Shown here piece by piece: positions 41,460 to 50,147 of a stretch of 64,000 bases of DNA. Where the stretch lies: the NCBI RefSeq assembly GCF_003814705.1, contig NZ_RKRA01000001.1, positions 1,116,001 to 1,180,000 on the forward strand, given 5' to 3'. Origin of the DNA: Georgenia muralis (GTDB lineage: Bacteria > Actinomycetota > Actinomycetes > Actinomycetales > Actinomycetaceae). The notes under the pieces are model-generated. The model was not told the origin of the DNA. It ran no database searches and saw only the letters and a list, made by a program, of their open reading frames with translations. The translations under genes were made by a program, and so were the position numbers. Positions within the stretch are counted from its first letter, which is position 1; every line of letters begins with the position of its first letter.

Positions 41460-43910
41460 GTGGACCTGCTGGAGTCCTACCGCGCCAACGGGCCCGGCCA
41501 CGACGAGATGCTCCAGGCCACCGGCAGCGCCCGCGCCGCCTGGACCGAGCTGGCGGACCACGCCCACCTGGGCCAGGCGGAGGAGCTGCTCGCCCGGCAG
41601 GCCGACGTCGTCGCCCTGCTCCAGGACCAGGGCGTGCCGTACGGCGAGTCCGGCGACGGCTGGCAGCTCGACCCCCTGCCGGTCCTCGTCGAGGAGGCCG
41701 AGTGGCACCGCCTCGAGGGAGCGCTGCGCCAGCGCAGCGAGCTGCTCGACCAGGTGCTCGCCGACCTCTACGGCGATCGCCGCCTCCTCACGTCGGGCCT
41801 GCTGCCGCCGGAGATCGTCCTCGGACACCCCGGGTTCCTGCGCGGCGCGGACCACGTGGGCACCCCCGGGCGCCGCCAGCTGCTCCACGCCTCGGCGGAC
41901 CTCGTGCGCAACGCCGACGGCGCCTGGACCGTCCTGGCGGACACCACCGACGTCCCGGCGGGGCTCGGGTACGCGATGGCCGACCGCCGCGTCGTCTCCG
42001 AGATCCTCGCCGGCCTCTACCGCCAGTCCCGCACCCGCCGGGTGGGCCCGTTCTTCCAGGCCCTGGCCCTGGCGCTGCGCGAGGCCGCACCCAGCGCCGC
42101 CGGCGACGCCCCGCACGCCGCCGTCCTGGCCCCTGGGCCGAGCGACCCGTCGGCGTTCGACCACGCCTACCTGTCGGCGATGCTGGGGCTCCCGCTCGTG
42201 CAGGGCAGCGACCTCGTCGTCGCCGACGGCCACGTGTGGAGCCGGTCCCTCGGCGGGCGCGAGCGGGTCGACGTCCTCCTGCGCGGGGTGCCGGCCGTGA
42301 GCATCGACCCCCTCGAGCTCGACCGCACCTCGCGCGTGGGCACCCCGGGGCTGCTGCACGCCGCCCGGACCGGGGCGGTGACCATCGTCAACACCCTCGG
42401 CGCGGGCGTGCTGGAGAACCCGGCCCTGCTCACCTACCTCCCACGGCTGTCCCGGGCCCTGCGCGACGAGGAGCTCGCGCTGCCCTCGGCACTGACGTAC
42501 TGGTGCGGGGACCGGGCGATGTGCTCGCACGTCATCGCCAACCTCGGCCGGCTCGTCGTGCGGTCGACGTCCGGCCACGAGCCCCCCGTGCTCGGCTGGC
42601 TCCTCTCGCTGGGCGAGCGCGCCGACCTCGCCGCGCGGATCTCGGCCCACCCCTCGGCGTGGGTGGGCCAGGAGCCGGTGGAGGCCTCGACCACGCCCAC
42701 GGTCTCCGAGGGCTCCCTCGTGCCGCGGCGCACCTCCCTGCGCACCTTCGCCGTCGCCGCGGGCGGGGGCTACGCGGTCATGAGCGGCGGCGTGGGCCGG
42801 GTGGGCCCGGACCCGCAGGCCGCCGCGGGCATCCCGGGCCTGAGCGGGACCGCCAAGGACGTGTGGGTCCTCGCCTCCGAGCCCGAGACCACGCCGGTGC
42901 TGCTGCAGCCGTTGCGCCCGGGGGTGGCGACCATCTCGCCGCGCGCCGCGGCGGACCTGTTCCGGCTCGGTCGCCTCACCGAGCGCGCCGAGTCCACCGT
43001 GCGCCTGCTCCTCGCGGTCGCCGACCGATGGGACGACTACCACGGCCGGCCGGGCGCCCCGGCCGGCTCACCCGGCGAGACGGCCCTGGCGGTGCTCCTC
43101 GGCGCCCTGCACGAGACGACGGCGGACGCCCCGCTGCCGATGCTCGTCTCCGACGCCGGACTGGACGGGTCGGTGGCCTGGTGCGTGGCCCGCATGGGCC
43201 GCAGCGCCGCGGCCGTGCGTGACAACCTCACCCCCGACGTGTGGCTGGCGCTGTCCTCCCTCGAGCGCACGCTGCGTCGTGAGCGCGCCCGCCGGCGCGA
43301 CGAGGAGTCCGGCCTCGGCACGGTCCTCGGCCGCCTGCTCGAGGGGCTGCTCGCCCTCCACGGCATCTACGCCGAGTCGCTCGTCCGCGACGCCGGCTGG
43401 CACCTGCTGGAGGTGGGCCGCCGGCTCGAGCGCGCACAGCGCCTCGTCGCCACGCTCGAGGCGACCGTCACCGAGCGCCGCGAGGCCGCCGTCGCCGAGC
43501 TCGTGTCGGAGTCCGTCCTCATCGCGAACGAGTCCATCCTCACCTTCCGCCGACGCCACCCCGGCGGCGGCGTCGGCGAGCTGGTCCAGCTCCTCCTCCT
43601 GGACCGGTCCAACCCGCGCGCGCTGGCCTACCAGCTCGACTCGCTCGCCGGCCACCTCGCCGCGCTGCCCGCCCTGGTCACCGGGGCGGCCGGGCGCGAC
43701 CAGCTCCTCCAGGAGGTCCTCGACCTCCTCGACGAGCTCGACCCCGCCCGGGTCGACGGCCACCAGGACGCCGTGGCCCGGCGCGTCCAGCTCGCCCAGA
43801 CCCTGGAGTCGATGCGCTGGCGCCTGGGCGAGCTGACCACGGAGATCACCCGGGTCCACCTCGCCCAGCCCGTGCCCGTGCGGTGGAGCGAGGAAGGGTG
43901 GGAGCGATGA
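41460..43910 (+). CDS. circularly permuted ATP-grasp / alpha-E fusion protein
   Basis: An 816-residue protein. Residues 1-480 form a circularly permuted ATP-grasp domain: PLPVLVEEAEWHRLEGALRQ near 58-77, LYGDRRLLTSGLLPPEIVLG near 100, GTPGLLHAARTGAVTIVNTLG near 295 and GAGVLENPALLTYLPRL. Residues 490-816 are an alpha-E (DUF403) domain: DLFRLGRLTERAESTVRLLL and RLLEGLLALHGIYAESLVRD. In many bacteria these are separate neighbouring genes; here they are fused. With the adjacent transglutaminase they form a recognised peptide-synthesis-like set whose product is unknown. The GTG at 41460 lies six bases after GGAGG; TTG at 41457 is the alternative. Confidence 0.9.
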   Translation: MDLLESYRANGPGHDEMLQATGSARAAWTELADHAHLGQAEELLARQADVVALLQDQGVPYGESGDGWQLDPLPVLVEEAEWHRLEGALRQRSELLDQVLADLYGDRRLLTSGLLPPEIVLGHPGFLRGADHVGTPGRRQLLHASADLVRNADGAWTVLADTTDVPAGLGYAMADRRVVSEILAGLYRQSRTRRVGPFFQALALALREAAPSAAGDAPHAAVLAPGPSDPSAFDHAYLSAMLGLPLVQGSDLVVADGHVWSRSLGGRERVDVLLRGVPAVSIDPLELDRTSRVGTPGLLHAARTGAVTIVNTLGAGVLENPALLTYLPRLSRALRDEELALPSALTYWCGDRAMCSHVIANLGRLVVRSTSGHEPPVLGWLLSLGERADLAARISAHPSAWVGQEPVEASTTPTVSEGSLVPRRTSLRTFAVAAGGGYAVMSGGVGRVGPDPQAAAGIPGLSGTAKDVWVLASEPETTPVLLQPLRPGVATISPRAAADLFRLGRLTERAESTVRLLLAVADRWDDYHGRPGAPAGSPGETALAVLLGALHETTADAPLPMLVSDAGLDGSVAWCVARMGRSAAAVRDNLTPDVWLALSSLERTLRRERARRRDEESGLGTVLGRLLEGLLALHGIYAESLVRDAGWHLLEVGRRLERAQRLVATLEATVTERREAAVAELVSESVLIANESILTFRRRHPGGGVGELVQLLLLDRSNPRALAYQLDSLAGHLAALPALVTGAAGRDQLLQEVLDLLDELDPARVDGHQDAVARRVQLAQTLESMRWRLGELTTEITRVHLAQPVPVRWSEEGWER

Positions 43911-44899
43911 GCGGCGAGCGCGGCCGGTCCGAGCAGGAGCGGCACTACCGGCTGGTGCACCGCACCCTCTACCGCTACCCCGAGACGGTCACGAGCTCGT
44001 ACGGGCTCGCGACGCTGCTGCCCCGCGACGGGCACGGCCAGCGGGTGCACTCGGCCGGCCTCACGGTCACCCCGACGCCGGCCGAGACCGCCGGGCACGT
44101 CGACATCCACGGCAACCGCTCCACCTGGTTCCACGTCACGCAGGAGCACACCGTGCTCGAGGTGGGGGCAGTCTCGCTCCTCACGGTGACCCGCCGCCGC
44201 CTGGACCCCACCAGCGTCCCGCAGGTGCCCTGGGAGCAGGCGGTGGCCGCGGTGAGCAGCATGCGCTCGACCGGTCACGGCGGTCAGGGCGAGGGGCCCT
44301 CGTCGGTCCTGACGGTGGTCGAGTCCGCCCTGCCCTCCGAGCTCGTCGAGCCCGGTGAGGAGGCGCTGGAGTACGCCCTGCCCTCCTTCGGCCGCGGCAC
44401 GCCTCTCGTGCGCGCCGTCGCCGACCTCTCCCACCGCATCCGCACGGAGTTCACGTACAAGCCCGGCGCGACGACGGTGCACACCCGGCTGCCGGAGCTG
44501 CTCGAGCGCCGCACCGGGGTCTGCCAGGACTTCGCGCACGTCATGATCGCCGGCCTGCGCTCGCTCGGCCTCGCCGCGCGGTACGTCTCGGGCTACATCG
44601 AGACGATCCCGGCGCCCGGCAAGGAGAAGCTCCGCGGGGTCGACGCCTCCCACGCCTGGGTCGCCGCCTGGATCCCCGGCGGCGGCTGGGTCCACATCGA
44701 CCCCACCAACGACCAGTTCATCGACAACCGGTACGTCCTGCTCGGGTGGGGCCGCGACTTCCGCGACGTCTCGCCCCTGCGGGGCATCGTCTACTCCTCC
44801 GGCGGCGGCGCCCGCCCGGAGGTCGGGGTGGACCTGTGGCCGCTGACCGCCGCCGAGCTGGCCGAGGAGCGGTCCTCCGGGCTCGCCGTCCCGCGCTGA
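43907..44899 (+). CDS. transglutaminase-like cysteine protease-fold protein
   Basis: A 330-residue soluble protein. An N-terminal bacterial transglutaminase-like domain (YRLVHRTLYRYPETVTSSYG) precedes the catalytic core: Cys in RTGVCQDFAHVMIAGLRSL near 202-220, His in DASHAWVAAWIPGGGWVHID near 245-264, and Asp in the DPTND motif right after. The triad is intact. Such proteins accompany ATP-grasp/alpha-E genes and may cleave or crosslink the peptide they make. The ATG overlaps the upstream stop as ATGA, so it is coupled. Confidence 0.92.
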   Translation: MSGERGRSEQERHYRLVHRTLYRYPETVTSSYGLATLLPRDGHGQRVHSAGLTVTPTPAETAGHVDIHGNRSTWFHVTQEHTVLEVGAVSLLTVTRRRLDPTSVPQVPWEQAVAAVSSMRSTGHGGQGEGPSSVLTVVESALPSELVEPGEEALEYALPSFGRGTPLVRAVADLSHRIRTEFTYKPGATTVHTRLPELLERRTGVCQDFAHVMIAGLRSLGLAARYVSGYIETIPAPGKEKLRGVDASHAWVAAWIPGGGWVHIDPTNDQFIDNRYVLLGWGRDFRDVSPLRGIVYSSGGGARPEVGVDLWPLTAAELAEERSSGLAVPR

Positions 44900-44933
44900 C
44901 CGCCTCACCACCTCACCGCGGTGCGCGGCTGGT

Positions 44934-44939
44934 TACCCT
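44934..44939 (+). promoter_or_regulatory. -10 element of the NUDIX gene
   Basis: TACCCT ends eight bases before the ATG at 44947, the distance expected when transcription begins at or one base before the start codon. No ribosome-binding site precedes the ATG, which supports leaderless translation. Confidence 0.5.
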
Positions 44940-44946
44940 CGACGTC

Positions 44947-45381
44947 ATGGACCGGCCCCGCAAGCTCGTCGTCGCCGCGGCGATCGTGGACTCCCTCGAC
45001 CGGCCCACCAGGACGCTCTGCGCCCGGCGCTCCGCCCCGGCCGACCTCGCCGGCCGGTGGGAGCTCCCCGGTGGGAAGGTCGAGCCGGACGAGACCCCGG
45101 CCGACGCCCTGCACCGCGAGCTCGAGGAGGAGCTCGGCGTGCGGGTCAGGCTCGGGGACGTCCTCCCCGGCCCCGACGACGGCGACTGGCCGATCCTGCA
45201 CCACCTCACCATGCGCGTGTGGCTGGCCGAGCTGGTGGCCGGGACCCCTGCGCCGCTCCAGGACCACGCCGAGGTCCGCTGGGTGGGCCACGCGGGGCTC
45301 GACGACCTCGACTGGCTGGACCCCGACCGGCCCATCGTCGCTGCCCTGCGCGCGACCACCGCCGCGCACGTCACCCCATGA
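44947..45381 (+). CDS. NUDIX hydrolase (MutT-like)
   Basis: A 144-residue protein with a complete NUDIX box: GGKVEPDETPADALHRELEE followed by ELG near residues 40-62 (G-x5-E-x7-REUxEExGU). The N-terminus (KLVVAAAIVDSL) and CARRSAPADLAGRWELPGG fit MutT-like 8-oxo-dGTP or related nucleotide diphosphatases. The real substrate is not evident. The 3' end overlaps the opposing LRV gene by 11 bases. Confidence 0.92.
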   Translation: MDRPRKLVVAAAIVDSLDRPTRTLCARRSAPADLAGRWELPGGKVEPDETPADALHRELEEELGVRVRLGDVLPGPDDGDWPILHHLTMRVWLAELVAGTPAPLQDHAEVRWVGHAGLDDLDWLDPDRPIVAALRATTAAHVTP

Positions 45382-46294
45382 CGTCGACGCACCACTCCTC
45401 GGTTCCGGGGAAGCGGCCGCCGCACGAGGCGCCGAACTCCTCGTACTCGGAGTCGACCGGGGACTCCTGGAACAGGTCGTCGCACGCCTGGGCGTCACCG
45501 CTCTCGCACGAGTCCCACAGCGCGTCGAAGTAGGGGTCGTCGCCGTAGGCGAACGCGTCGGGCGACCCGCTCGCCGGTGCCTCGGTGGCGACCGGTCCGG
45601 TGGGGCCGGGGGCCGGGTCCGCCCCGCGGCCGAGCATGACGGCCACGAGGACCACGACCGCGATCACGACGACCGCGCCGACGACGACCCACCGCACGAC
45701 GCCGCGGCCGGCGCGCTCCGGGGTCGCCGTCTCCCACGGCGCCGGGGAGCTGCTGTAGCCGGCACCGTCGTACCCCGGGCTGCCGGGGTAGGGACCACCG
45801 GGGAAGGGACCACCGGGGTAGCCGCCCTCTCCGGCGGGATACGCACCGCCCGGGTAGGTCCCGGCCGCTGCGCCCGGGTAGGTCCCGGCGGCGCCGCCCG
45901 AGATACCGGGCCCGCCCGGCGCCGCGTAGGGGCTCGCGTCCCGCACGGCAGGAGCGGCGACGTAGGGGTCACGGTCGGCCGGGTAGGGGCTCCCGGGGGC
46001 GTAGGGGTCGTGGGTCCCCGCGGGAGACCCGCCGGGCGGGGGTGGCGTGACGGGCAGGCGGGTGGTGGGCGAGACCGGGAAGGTCTCGGTGAGCCCCTCC
46101 CGCCGGCGCAGCGCCGCGTCCACGGCGACGTCGCCGAGCGCCCCCAGTCTCGCGAGCACCTCCGGCGGCGTCGAGGGGTTCGCGGCCACGAGGACGCGCA
46201 GGTCCGGGCGCAGCTCGGCCATCCGGGCCAGCTCGGCCGGCTGGGTGCCGGGGTCCGCCGCGTCGTAGGCGGAGAAGTCCTCGGGCCTGGTCAT
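45371..46294 (-). CDS. LRV-domain membrane protein with Cys-rich C-terminal domain
   Basis: A 307-residue protein. Residues 10-68 form a variant leucine-rich repeat-like domain (AADPGTQPAELARMAELRPD, then LVAANPSTPPEVLARLGALG). A long Pro/Gly/Tyr-rich linker runs to about 200, one membrane helix follows (VVRWVVVGAVVVIAVVVLVAVML), and the last 60 residues hold DDPYFDALWDSCESGDAQAC and FGASCGGRFPG, a small Cys-containing domain I have seen at the ends of actinobacterial DUF4190-type proteins. It is a paralogue of the gene at 60176 in its first domain. Function unknown. Confidence 0.78.
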   Translation of the reverse strand: MTRPEDFSAYDAADPGTQPAELARMAELRPDLRVLVAANPSTPPEVLARLGALGDVAVDAALRRREGLTETFPVSPTTRLPVTPPPPGGSPAGTHDPYAPGSPYPADRDPYVAAPAVRDASPYAAPGGPGISGGAAGTYPGAAAGTYPGGAYPAGEGGYPGGPFPGGPYPGSPGYDGAGYSSSPAPWETATPERAGRGVVRWVVVGAVVVIAVVVLVAVMLGRGADPAPGPTGPVATEAPASGSPDAFAYGDDPYFDALWDSCESGDAQACDDLFQESPVDSEYEEFGASCGGRFPGTEEWCVDVMG

Positions 46295-46407
46295 CGTGTC
46301 CCCTCACCGTGGTGCTCAGGGTGAGCGTAGGCCAGCGCCGTACCCGCCGCGGGGCCTCGCGCACCCTCGCCCCCGGCCCGCCGCCGGACCGACCGACACC
46401 CGTCGGA

Positions 46408-46445
46408 CACTTTCACGACGATTCACCGCCACGCGTCAGAAAGTG
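46408..46445 (+). promoter_or_regulatory. inverted repeat upstream of the TetR gene
   Basis: CACTTTC (46408-46414) and GAAAGTG (46439-46445) are perfect 7-bp arms 24 bases apart, ending 13 bases before the GTG start of the TetR gene. An autoregulatory operator is the simplest reading; the wide spacing is unusual for TetR, where arms are usually closer. Confidence 0.5.
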
Positions 46446-46458
46446 GCATCATGGGGCG

Positions 46459-47073
46459 GTGCCCAAGATCATCGGAAGCTCCCTCGCGGAGCACCGCGAG
46501 CGGACCCGCAGCGCACTCTTCGCCTCCCTCTCACGGCTCATGCGCGAGCGTGGCTTCGACGCGATCTCCCTCGCGGACATCGCTGGTGACGCCGGGATCG
46601 GGCGCACCGCCGTGTACAACCACTTCCCCGACAAGGAGTCGATGCTGCTGGCGTTCATCGAGCACGAGACCTCGGTGTACGTCGACGCGCTGACCCAGGC
46701 GCTCGCCGAGGTCGACGAACCGGTCGAGCAGCTGCGGGTCTACGTGCGCGAGCAGCTGCGCCTCGAGCGCTCCTACCACCTGGCGCCGGGTCCGGACCTG
46801 CGCGAGGTCGTCTCCCACGACGCCGCCCACCGGCTGCGCTCGCACGTCGGTCAGGTCGAGACCGTGCTCCGCGACATCCTGGCCCGGGCGATCACCGCCG
46901 GCGACGTCCCGCACCAGCACCTCGACGCCGTCGTCCAGCTCGTCCACGCCTGCCTCAGCGGCCGTCGGGTCCCCCGCGAGGAGCCCGCCCGGTCGGACTT
47001 CATCGACGCGACCGAGCTCTTCGTCCTGCGTGCCGTCGGCGCGGCGGCCCCGCTGCGAGCCGGGGCCGCCTGA
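46459..47073 (+). CDS. TetR/AcrR-family transcriptional regulator
   Basis: A 204-residue repressor-type protein. The DNA-binding domain covers 10-60: EHRERTRSALFASLSRLMRE, then ISLADIAGDAGIGRTAVYNH and FPDKESMLLAFIEHE. The C-terminal ligand domain has no recognisable specificity. Start is GTG at 46459; the ribosome-binding site is weak. No enzyme or transporter gene diverges from it, so its target is not obvious. It converges with the TPR gene with a one-base gap. Confidence 0.9.
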   Translation: MPKIIGSSLAEHRERTRSALFASLSRLMRERGFDAISLADIAGDAGIGRTAVYNHFPDKESMLLAFIEHETSVYVDALTQALAEVDEPVEQLRVYVREQLRLERSYHLAPGPDLREVVSHDAAHRLRSHVGQVETVLRDILARAITAGDVPHQHLDAVVQLVHACLSGRRVPREEPARSDFIDATELFVLRAVGAAAPLRAGAA

Positions 47074-47074
47074 G

Positions 47075-48121
47075 TCACCAGCTCTGGCCGCCGCCGGCCC
47101 CGCCGCCCTGCCGCTGCTGCTGCTCCTGCCGGTCCCGCTCGGCGTCCTGGTTGCGCTGCTCGAGCTCGCGCTGCTGCGGGTCCGGCGGTGGCGCCGGGGC
47201 CTCCTGGTCGCTCCCGTCGTCGGAGGGCTCCGGGGGCGGTGGTGAGCGCCGCTCCTCCTCGGCCCGAGCGGCCTTGTCCTTGAGCCGCTCCTCGGTGGTG
47301 TCGGCCGGGTCCGTGGGCTCCTCGGCCTGGTCCGTGGGCTGCTCGCTCGACCCCTCGCCCGGGTCCGAGGGCTCCGCGGTGCCTGGTTCCGACGGCTCGC
47401 CGGTGCCTGGTTCCGACGGCTCGCCGGTGCCTGGTTCCGACGGCTCGCCGGTGCCTGGTTCCGACGGCTCGCCGGTGCCTGGTTCCGTCGGCTCGTCGCT
47501 CGGCGGTGCGGTGGGCTCCTCGGTCGGCTCCGTGGGCTCCTCGGTCGGCTCCTCGGTCGGCTCGGCCGCCGACTCGCCGTCCGACGTGCAGGGGCCGATG
47601 ACGTCCATCGCCTCGGTGTAGCGCAGCACCGCCATCGCCGGATCACCCTGGGCGCGGGCCTCGTCGCCCATGGTCTCGAGGGCGAGCGCGAGGTTGGTCC
47701 GGACCCGGCACTCCGGCGTCGCGGGGTCCGGGGCACCGTCGGTACCGGTCGTCCCGGCCGGGACCCGGACCAGCGCGCCGCGCAGCTCCTCCGTGGCCGC
47801 GAACGACTCCCCCGCGCGCAGGGTCGCGGTGCCCGTGTTGAACCAGGCCTTCCACGGCTCGACCACCACGGCGGTGAGGGGCTTGAGCCGGTCGTACCTC
47901 GCCGCGGCGACGGCGTGGTCACCCGCGTCGTAGGCGCTGCGCGCCAGGGCGCTCGCGAGGCTGACCCCCACCAGCAGGCTGCCGGCGAGCAGGAGCAGAA
48001 GGACCAGAGGGGCCGACCAGGCCAGCAGCCGCCGACGCCGCCGTGCCAGGTGTGCCGCGGTCAGGCCACCGCCTTGTGCGGTCGGGGGCACCGGTGCGCC
48101 GCCGGGCACGGCCGGCCTCAC
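47075..48121 (-). CDS. TPR-like membrane protein with acidic repeat tail (BatC-like)
   Basis: A 348-residue protein. One N-terminal helix (LLAWSAPLVLLLLLAGSLLVGVSLASAL near 28-55) is followed by tetratricopeptide-like helices (SAYDAGDHAVAAARYDRLKP, FNTGTATLRAGESFAATEEL, RTNLALALETMGDEARAQGD) to about 165. The rest is low-complexity: a Glu/Pro/Thr stretch with GEPSEPGT repeated four times, then a Gln/Arg/Glu-rich end. It is the last gene of the MoxR-VWA operon and plays the BatC position. The GTG at 48121 overlaps the previous stop as GTGA. Confidence 0.8.
   Translation of the reverse strand: MRPAVPGGAPVPPTAQGGGLTAAHLARRRRRLLAWSAPLVLLLLLAGSLLVGVSLASALARSAYDAGDHAVAAARYDRLKPLTAVVVEPWKAWFNTGTATLRAGESFAATEELRGALVRVPAGTTGTDGAPDPATPECRVRTNLALALETMGDEARAQGDPAMAVLRYTEAMDVIGPCTSDGESAAEPTEEPTEEPTEPTEEPTAPPSDEPTEPGTGEPSEPGTGEPSEPGTGEPSEPGTGEPSEPGTAEPSDPGEGSSEQPTDQAEEPTDPADTTEERLKDKAARAEEERRSPPPPEPSDDGSDQEAPAPPPDPQQRELEQRNQDAERDRQEQQQRQGGGAGGGQSW
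47380..47480 (-). repeat. 24-bp in-frame tandem repeat in the TPR gene
   Basis: About four copies of a 24-base unit, GGTGCCTGGTTCCGACGGCT plus CGCC on the plus strand, encode repeated GEPSEPGT on the minus strand. The copies are nearly identical in bases, so copy number is likely to vary between strains. Confidence 0.85.
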
Positions 48122-49134
48122 GGGGCCACCGCCGGTCGCAGCCGTCTCCAGCGCGCAGCCAGGACGTACGCCTCCCACGCGAGGAGCCCGGCCAGGACCA
48201 GCGCGACCGGCCACGTGACGTCGCGGTAGGTGCTGATGTCGCGGCGACCGTCGGCGGCGAGCTCCTCGACGTCGACGCCGGCCACCAGCTCGGCGAGGCC
48301 GCCGGGGCTCAGACGGTGGGTGTACGGGACGTCGAGGGCCGCGGCGAGACGGCGCAGGTTGTCCTCGTCGATCCGGGAGACCGCGGGCGGGGAGCCGGGT
48401 CGGGTGTGGTCCAGGATGAACGGCGCATCGGTGCCGGCCCCCGTCGTCTCGGTGCCGTCGTAGGAGCGCATCCGGCCGCCCTGCGCGGTGCCGTACCCCA
48501 GCACCGCCCCGGCGTCGACCAGCGGCGCCAGCGCCTCGTAGCCGGCCACGGCGGTGGGCGGCGCACCGTCGGTGTTCTCGCCGTCGGTGAGGAGGAAGAC
48601 GAGCCGGACGTTGGCCGGGTTGCGCTCGGCGGCCCCCTCCAGCGCCTCGGTGAGCGCGGGCAGGGGCCGGTCGAGCGAGGAGCCCGCGGAGTAGTCGGTG
48701 ATCTCCTGGCGGAGGGTCTGCGTCCACGTGCGCACCGCCCGTGCGTCGGTGGTCAGCGGCAGCTGGCGGGCGGCCTGGGAGTCGAACCCGATGATCGAGT
48801 AGCGCGCCGCCGGGAGCGCCTCGACCAGGGCGGCGACGTCCTCCCGCACTCCGTCCAGCCGCGGTCGGGCGCCGTCGTGGTCCTCCGCGGCCATCGAGCC
48901 GGTCCGGTCGACGACGAAGAAGACCTCCGCGTTGGTCTCGACCGTGCGGGTCTCGGCCGGCACCGCCGGGGCGAGGCCGATGACGACGGTGGCGAGCACC
49001 ATCGCGCCACGGCGCGGCCACGCACCGGGGTCCCCGCTCCGGCGCGCCGCGAGCCAGCCGGCCAGGACGACGCCGACGAGCGGGGTGAGGACGAGGACGA
49101 GGGCCCACACCGGCCACACCAGACGCAGGATCAT
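48118..49134 (-). CDS. VWA-domain membrane protein (BatA/B-like)
   Basis: A 338-residue protein: two N-terminal helices (WPVWALVLVLTPLVGVVLAG and GAMVLATVVIGLAP), a von Willebrand A domain from about 70 and a C-terminal helix near 310-330. The metal-site motif is DRTGSM rather than the canonical DxSxS, so the first Ser is replaced by Thr. LVFLLTDGENTDG near 168 supplies the other conserved Asp. Such proteins act with MoxR ATPases in assembling or protecting envelope complexes. Start overlaps the upstream VWA gene as ATGA. Confidence 0.88.
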   Translation of the reverse strand: MILRLVWPVWALVLVLTPLVGVVLAGWLAARRSGDPGAWPRRGAMVLATVVIGLAPAVPAETRTVETNAEVFFVVDRTGSMAAEDHDGARPRLDGVREDVAALVEALPAARYSIIGFDSQAARQLPLTTDARAVRTWTQTLRQEITDYSAGSSLDRPLPALTEALEGAAERNPANVRLVFLLTDGENTDGAPPTAVAGYEALAPLVDAGAVLGYGTAQGGRMRSYDGTETTGAGTDAPFILDHTRPGSPPAVSRIDEDNLRRLAAALDVPYTHRLSPGGLAELVAGVDVEELAADGRRDISTYRDVTWPVALVLAGLLAWEAYVLAARWRRLRPAVAP

Positions 49135-50147
49135 GCGCGCACCCGCCACAGCACGCCGAGGAGGACGAGCAGGCCGACCACGAGCCAGCCGTACCACCGG
49201 TCGGGCCGGTCGGTGACGACCACCTCGGGGTCGGCGTCCAGGTCGACCGCCTGCTGGGCGGTGATGTCGGCGATGATGCCGTCCACCGCCGAGGGGTCGT
49301 CCGCCTCGAAGAACAGCCCGCCGCCCCCGGTCGTGACCGCCTCGAGCTCGTCCCGGGCCACGTCCGAGCCGGCGTCGTCGAGCGAGGCGTACAGGGCGTG
49401 GACGGTGACGTCGCGCTCGGACGCGAGGTCGTGCGCCTCGAGGAGGGAGTAGATCGGCGTGCCCAGGACGAGGTTGTCGGTGGCCAGGATGATCGAGCGG
49501 GAGCGGTCGGTCTCGGCCTCGTCGAAGGCCAGCGCGCAGGAGGCCAGCCCGTCGCCGACGAGCGAGGACGACTCGTTGTCCAGGGACACCGTCCCGGTGA
49601 GGAAGCCCTCGAGCCGCGCGAGGGCCTCCGGGTCGTACACCCACGAGTCGAGGTCGAAGTCCAGGGCGGTCGCGGCCGCGTCGAGCTCCTCCTCGACCAG
49701 GGCGTAGTCGTCGGTGAGGGGGAAGACCGTGCGGGAGGTGTTGTTCCAGACGCTCAGCGCGATCCGCTCCCCCTCGAAGGAGTCGACCAGCCGGCCGAAG
49801 GTCCGCACGATCTCGCTGTCGAGCTCGATCATCGAGCCCGAGACGTCCAGGCAGAGCACGATGTCGCGGGTGGCGAGGATCTCCGACCGCACGTCCCGGT
49901 CCACGGGGCGGGCGCTGAGGGCCGCCGTGGCGACGGCGGCCAGGACCAGCCCGGCGGCCGCGACGGCGAGGCCGCCGCGCAGCACCCGCAGCCGCCGGGC
50001 GTAGCCGGGCAGGGCGCGCAGGTAGGCCGAGTTCGCCACCCAGGTCACGGCCCGGCCCGTCCCGCGCGCGGGCCGTCGGCCCAGCCACCCGGCGACGGCG
50101 GCGGCGAGGACGGCGGCCAGGACGAGCGGGACCAGCCACGGGCTCAC
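49131..50147 (-). CDS. VWA-domain membrane protein (BatA/B-like)
   Basis: A 338-residue protein, the same length as its neighbour but clearly diverged. Helices lie near 5-22, 58-78 and at the C-terminus (WYGWLVVGLLVLLGVLW). The VWA domain carries the canonical metal site DVSGSM near 98 (IVLCLDVSGSMIELDSEI) and IILATDNLVLG near 198. It should pair with the MoxR ATPase of this operon. The GTG at 50147 overlaps the previous stop as GTGA and is preferred over the adjacent GTG at 50150. Confidence 0.88.
   Translation of the reverse strand: MSPWLVPLVLAAVLAAAVAGWLGRRPARGTGRAVTWVANSAYLRALPGYARRLRVLRGGLAVAAAGLVLAAVATAALSARPVDRDVRSEILATRDIVLCLDVSGSMIELDSEIVRTFGRLVDSFEGERIALSVWNNTSRTVFPLTDDYALVEEELDAAATALDFDLDSWVYDPEALARLEGFLTGTVSLDNESSSLVGDGLASCALAFDEAETDRSRSIILATDNLVLGTPIYSLLEAHDLASERDVTVHALYASLDDAGSDVARDELEAVTTGGGGLFFEADDPSAVDGIIADITAQQAVDLDADPEVVVTDRPDRWYGWLVVGLLVLLGVLWRVRA

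Noticed and set aside
46659-46659. A possible link of the TetR gene to aconitase control (AcnR-like)
   Set aside because: No acn gene is adjacent and the recognition helix offers no specific support.
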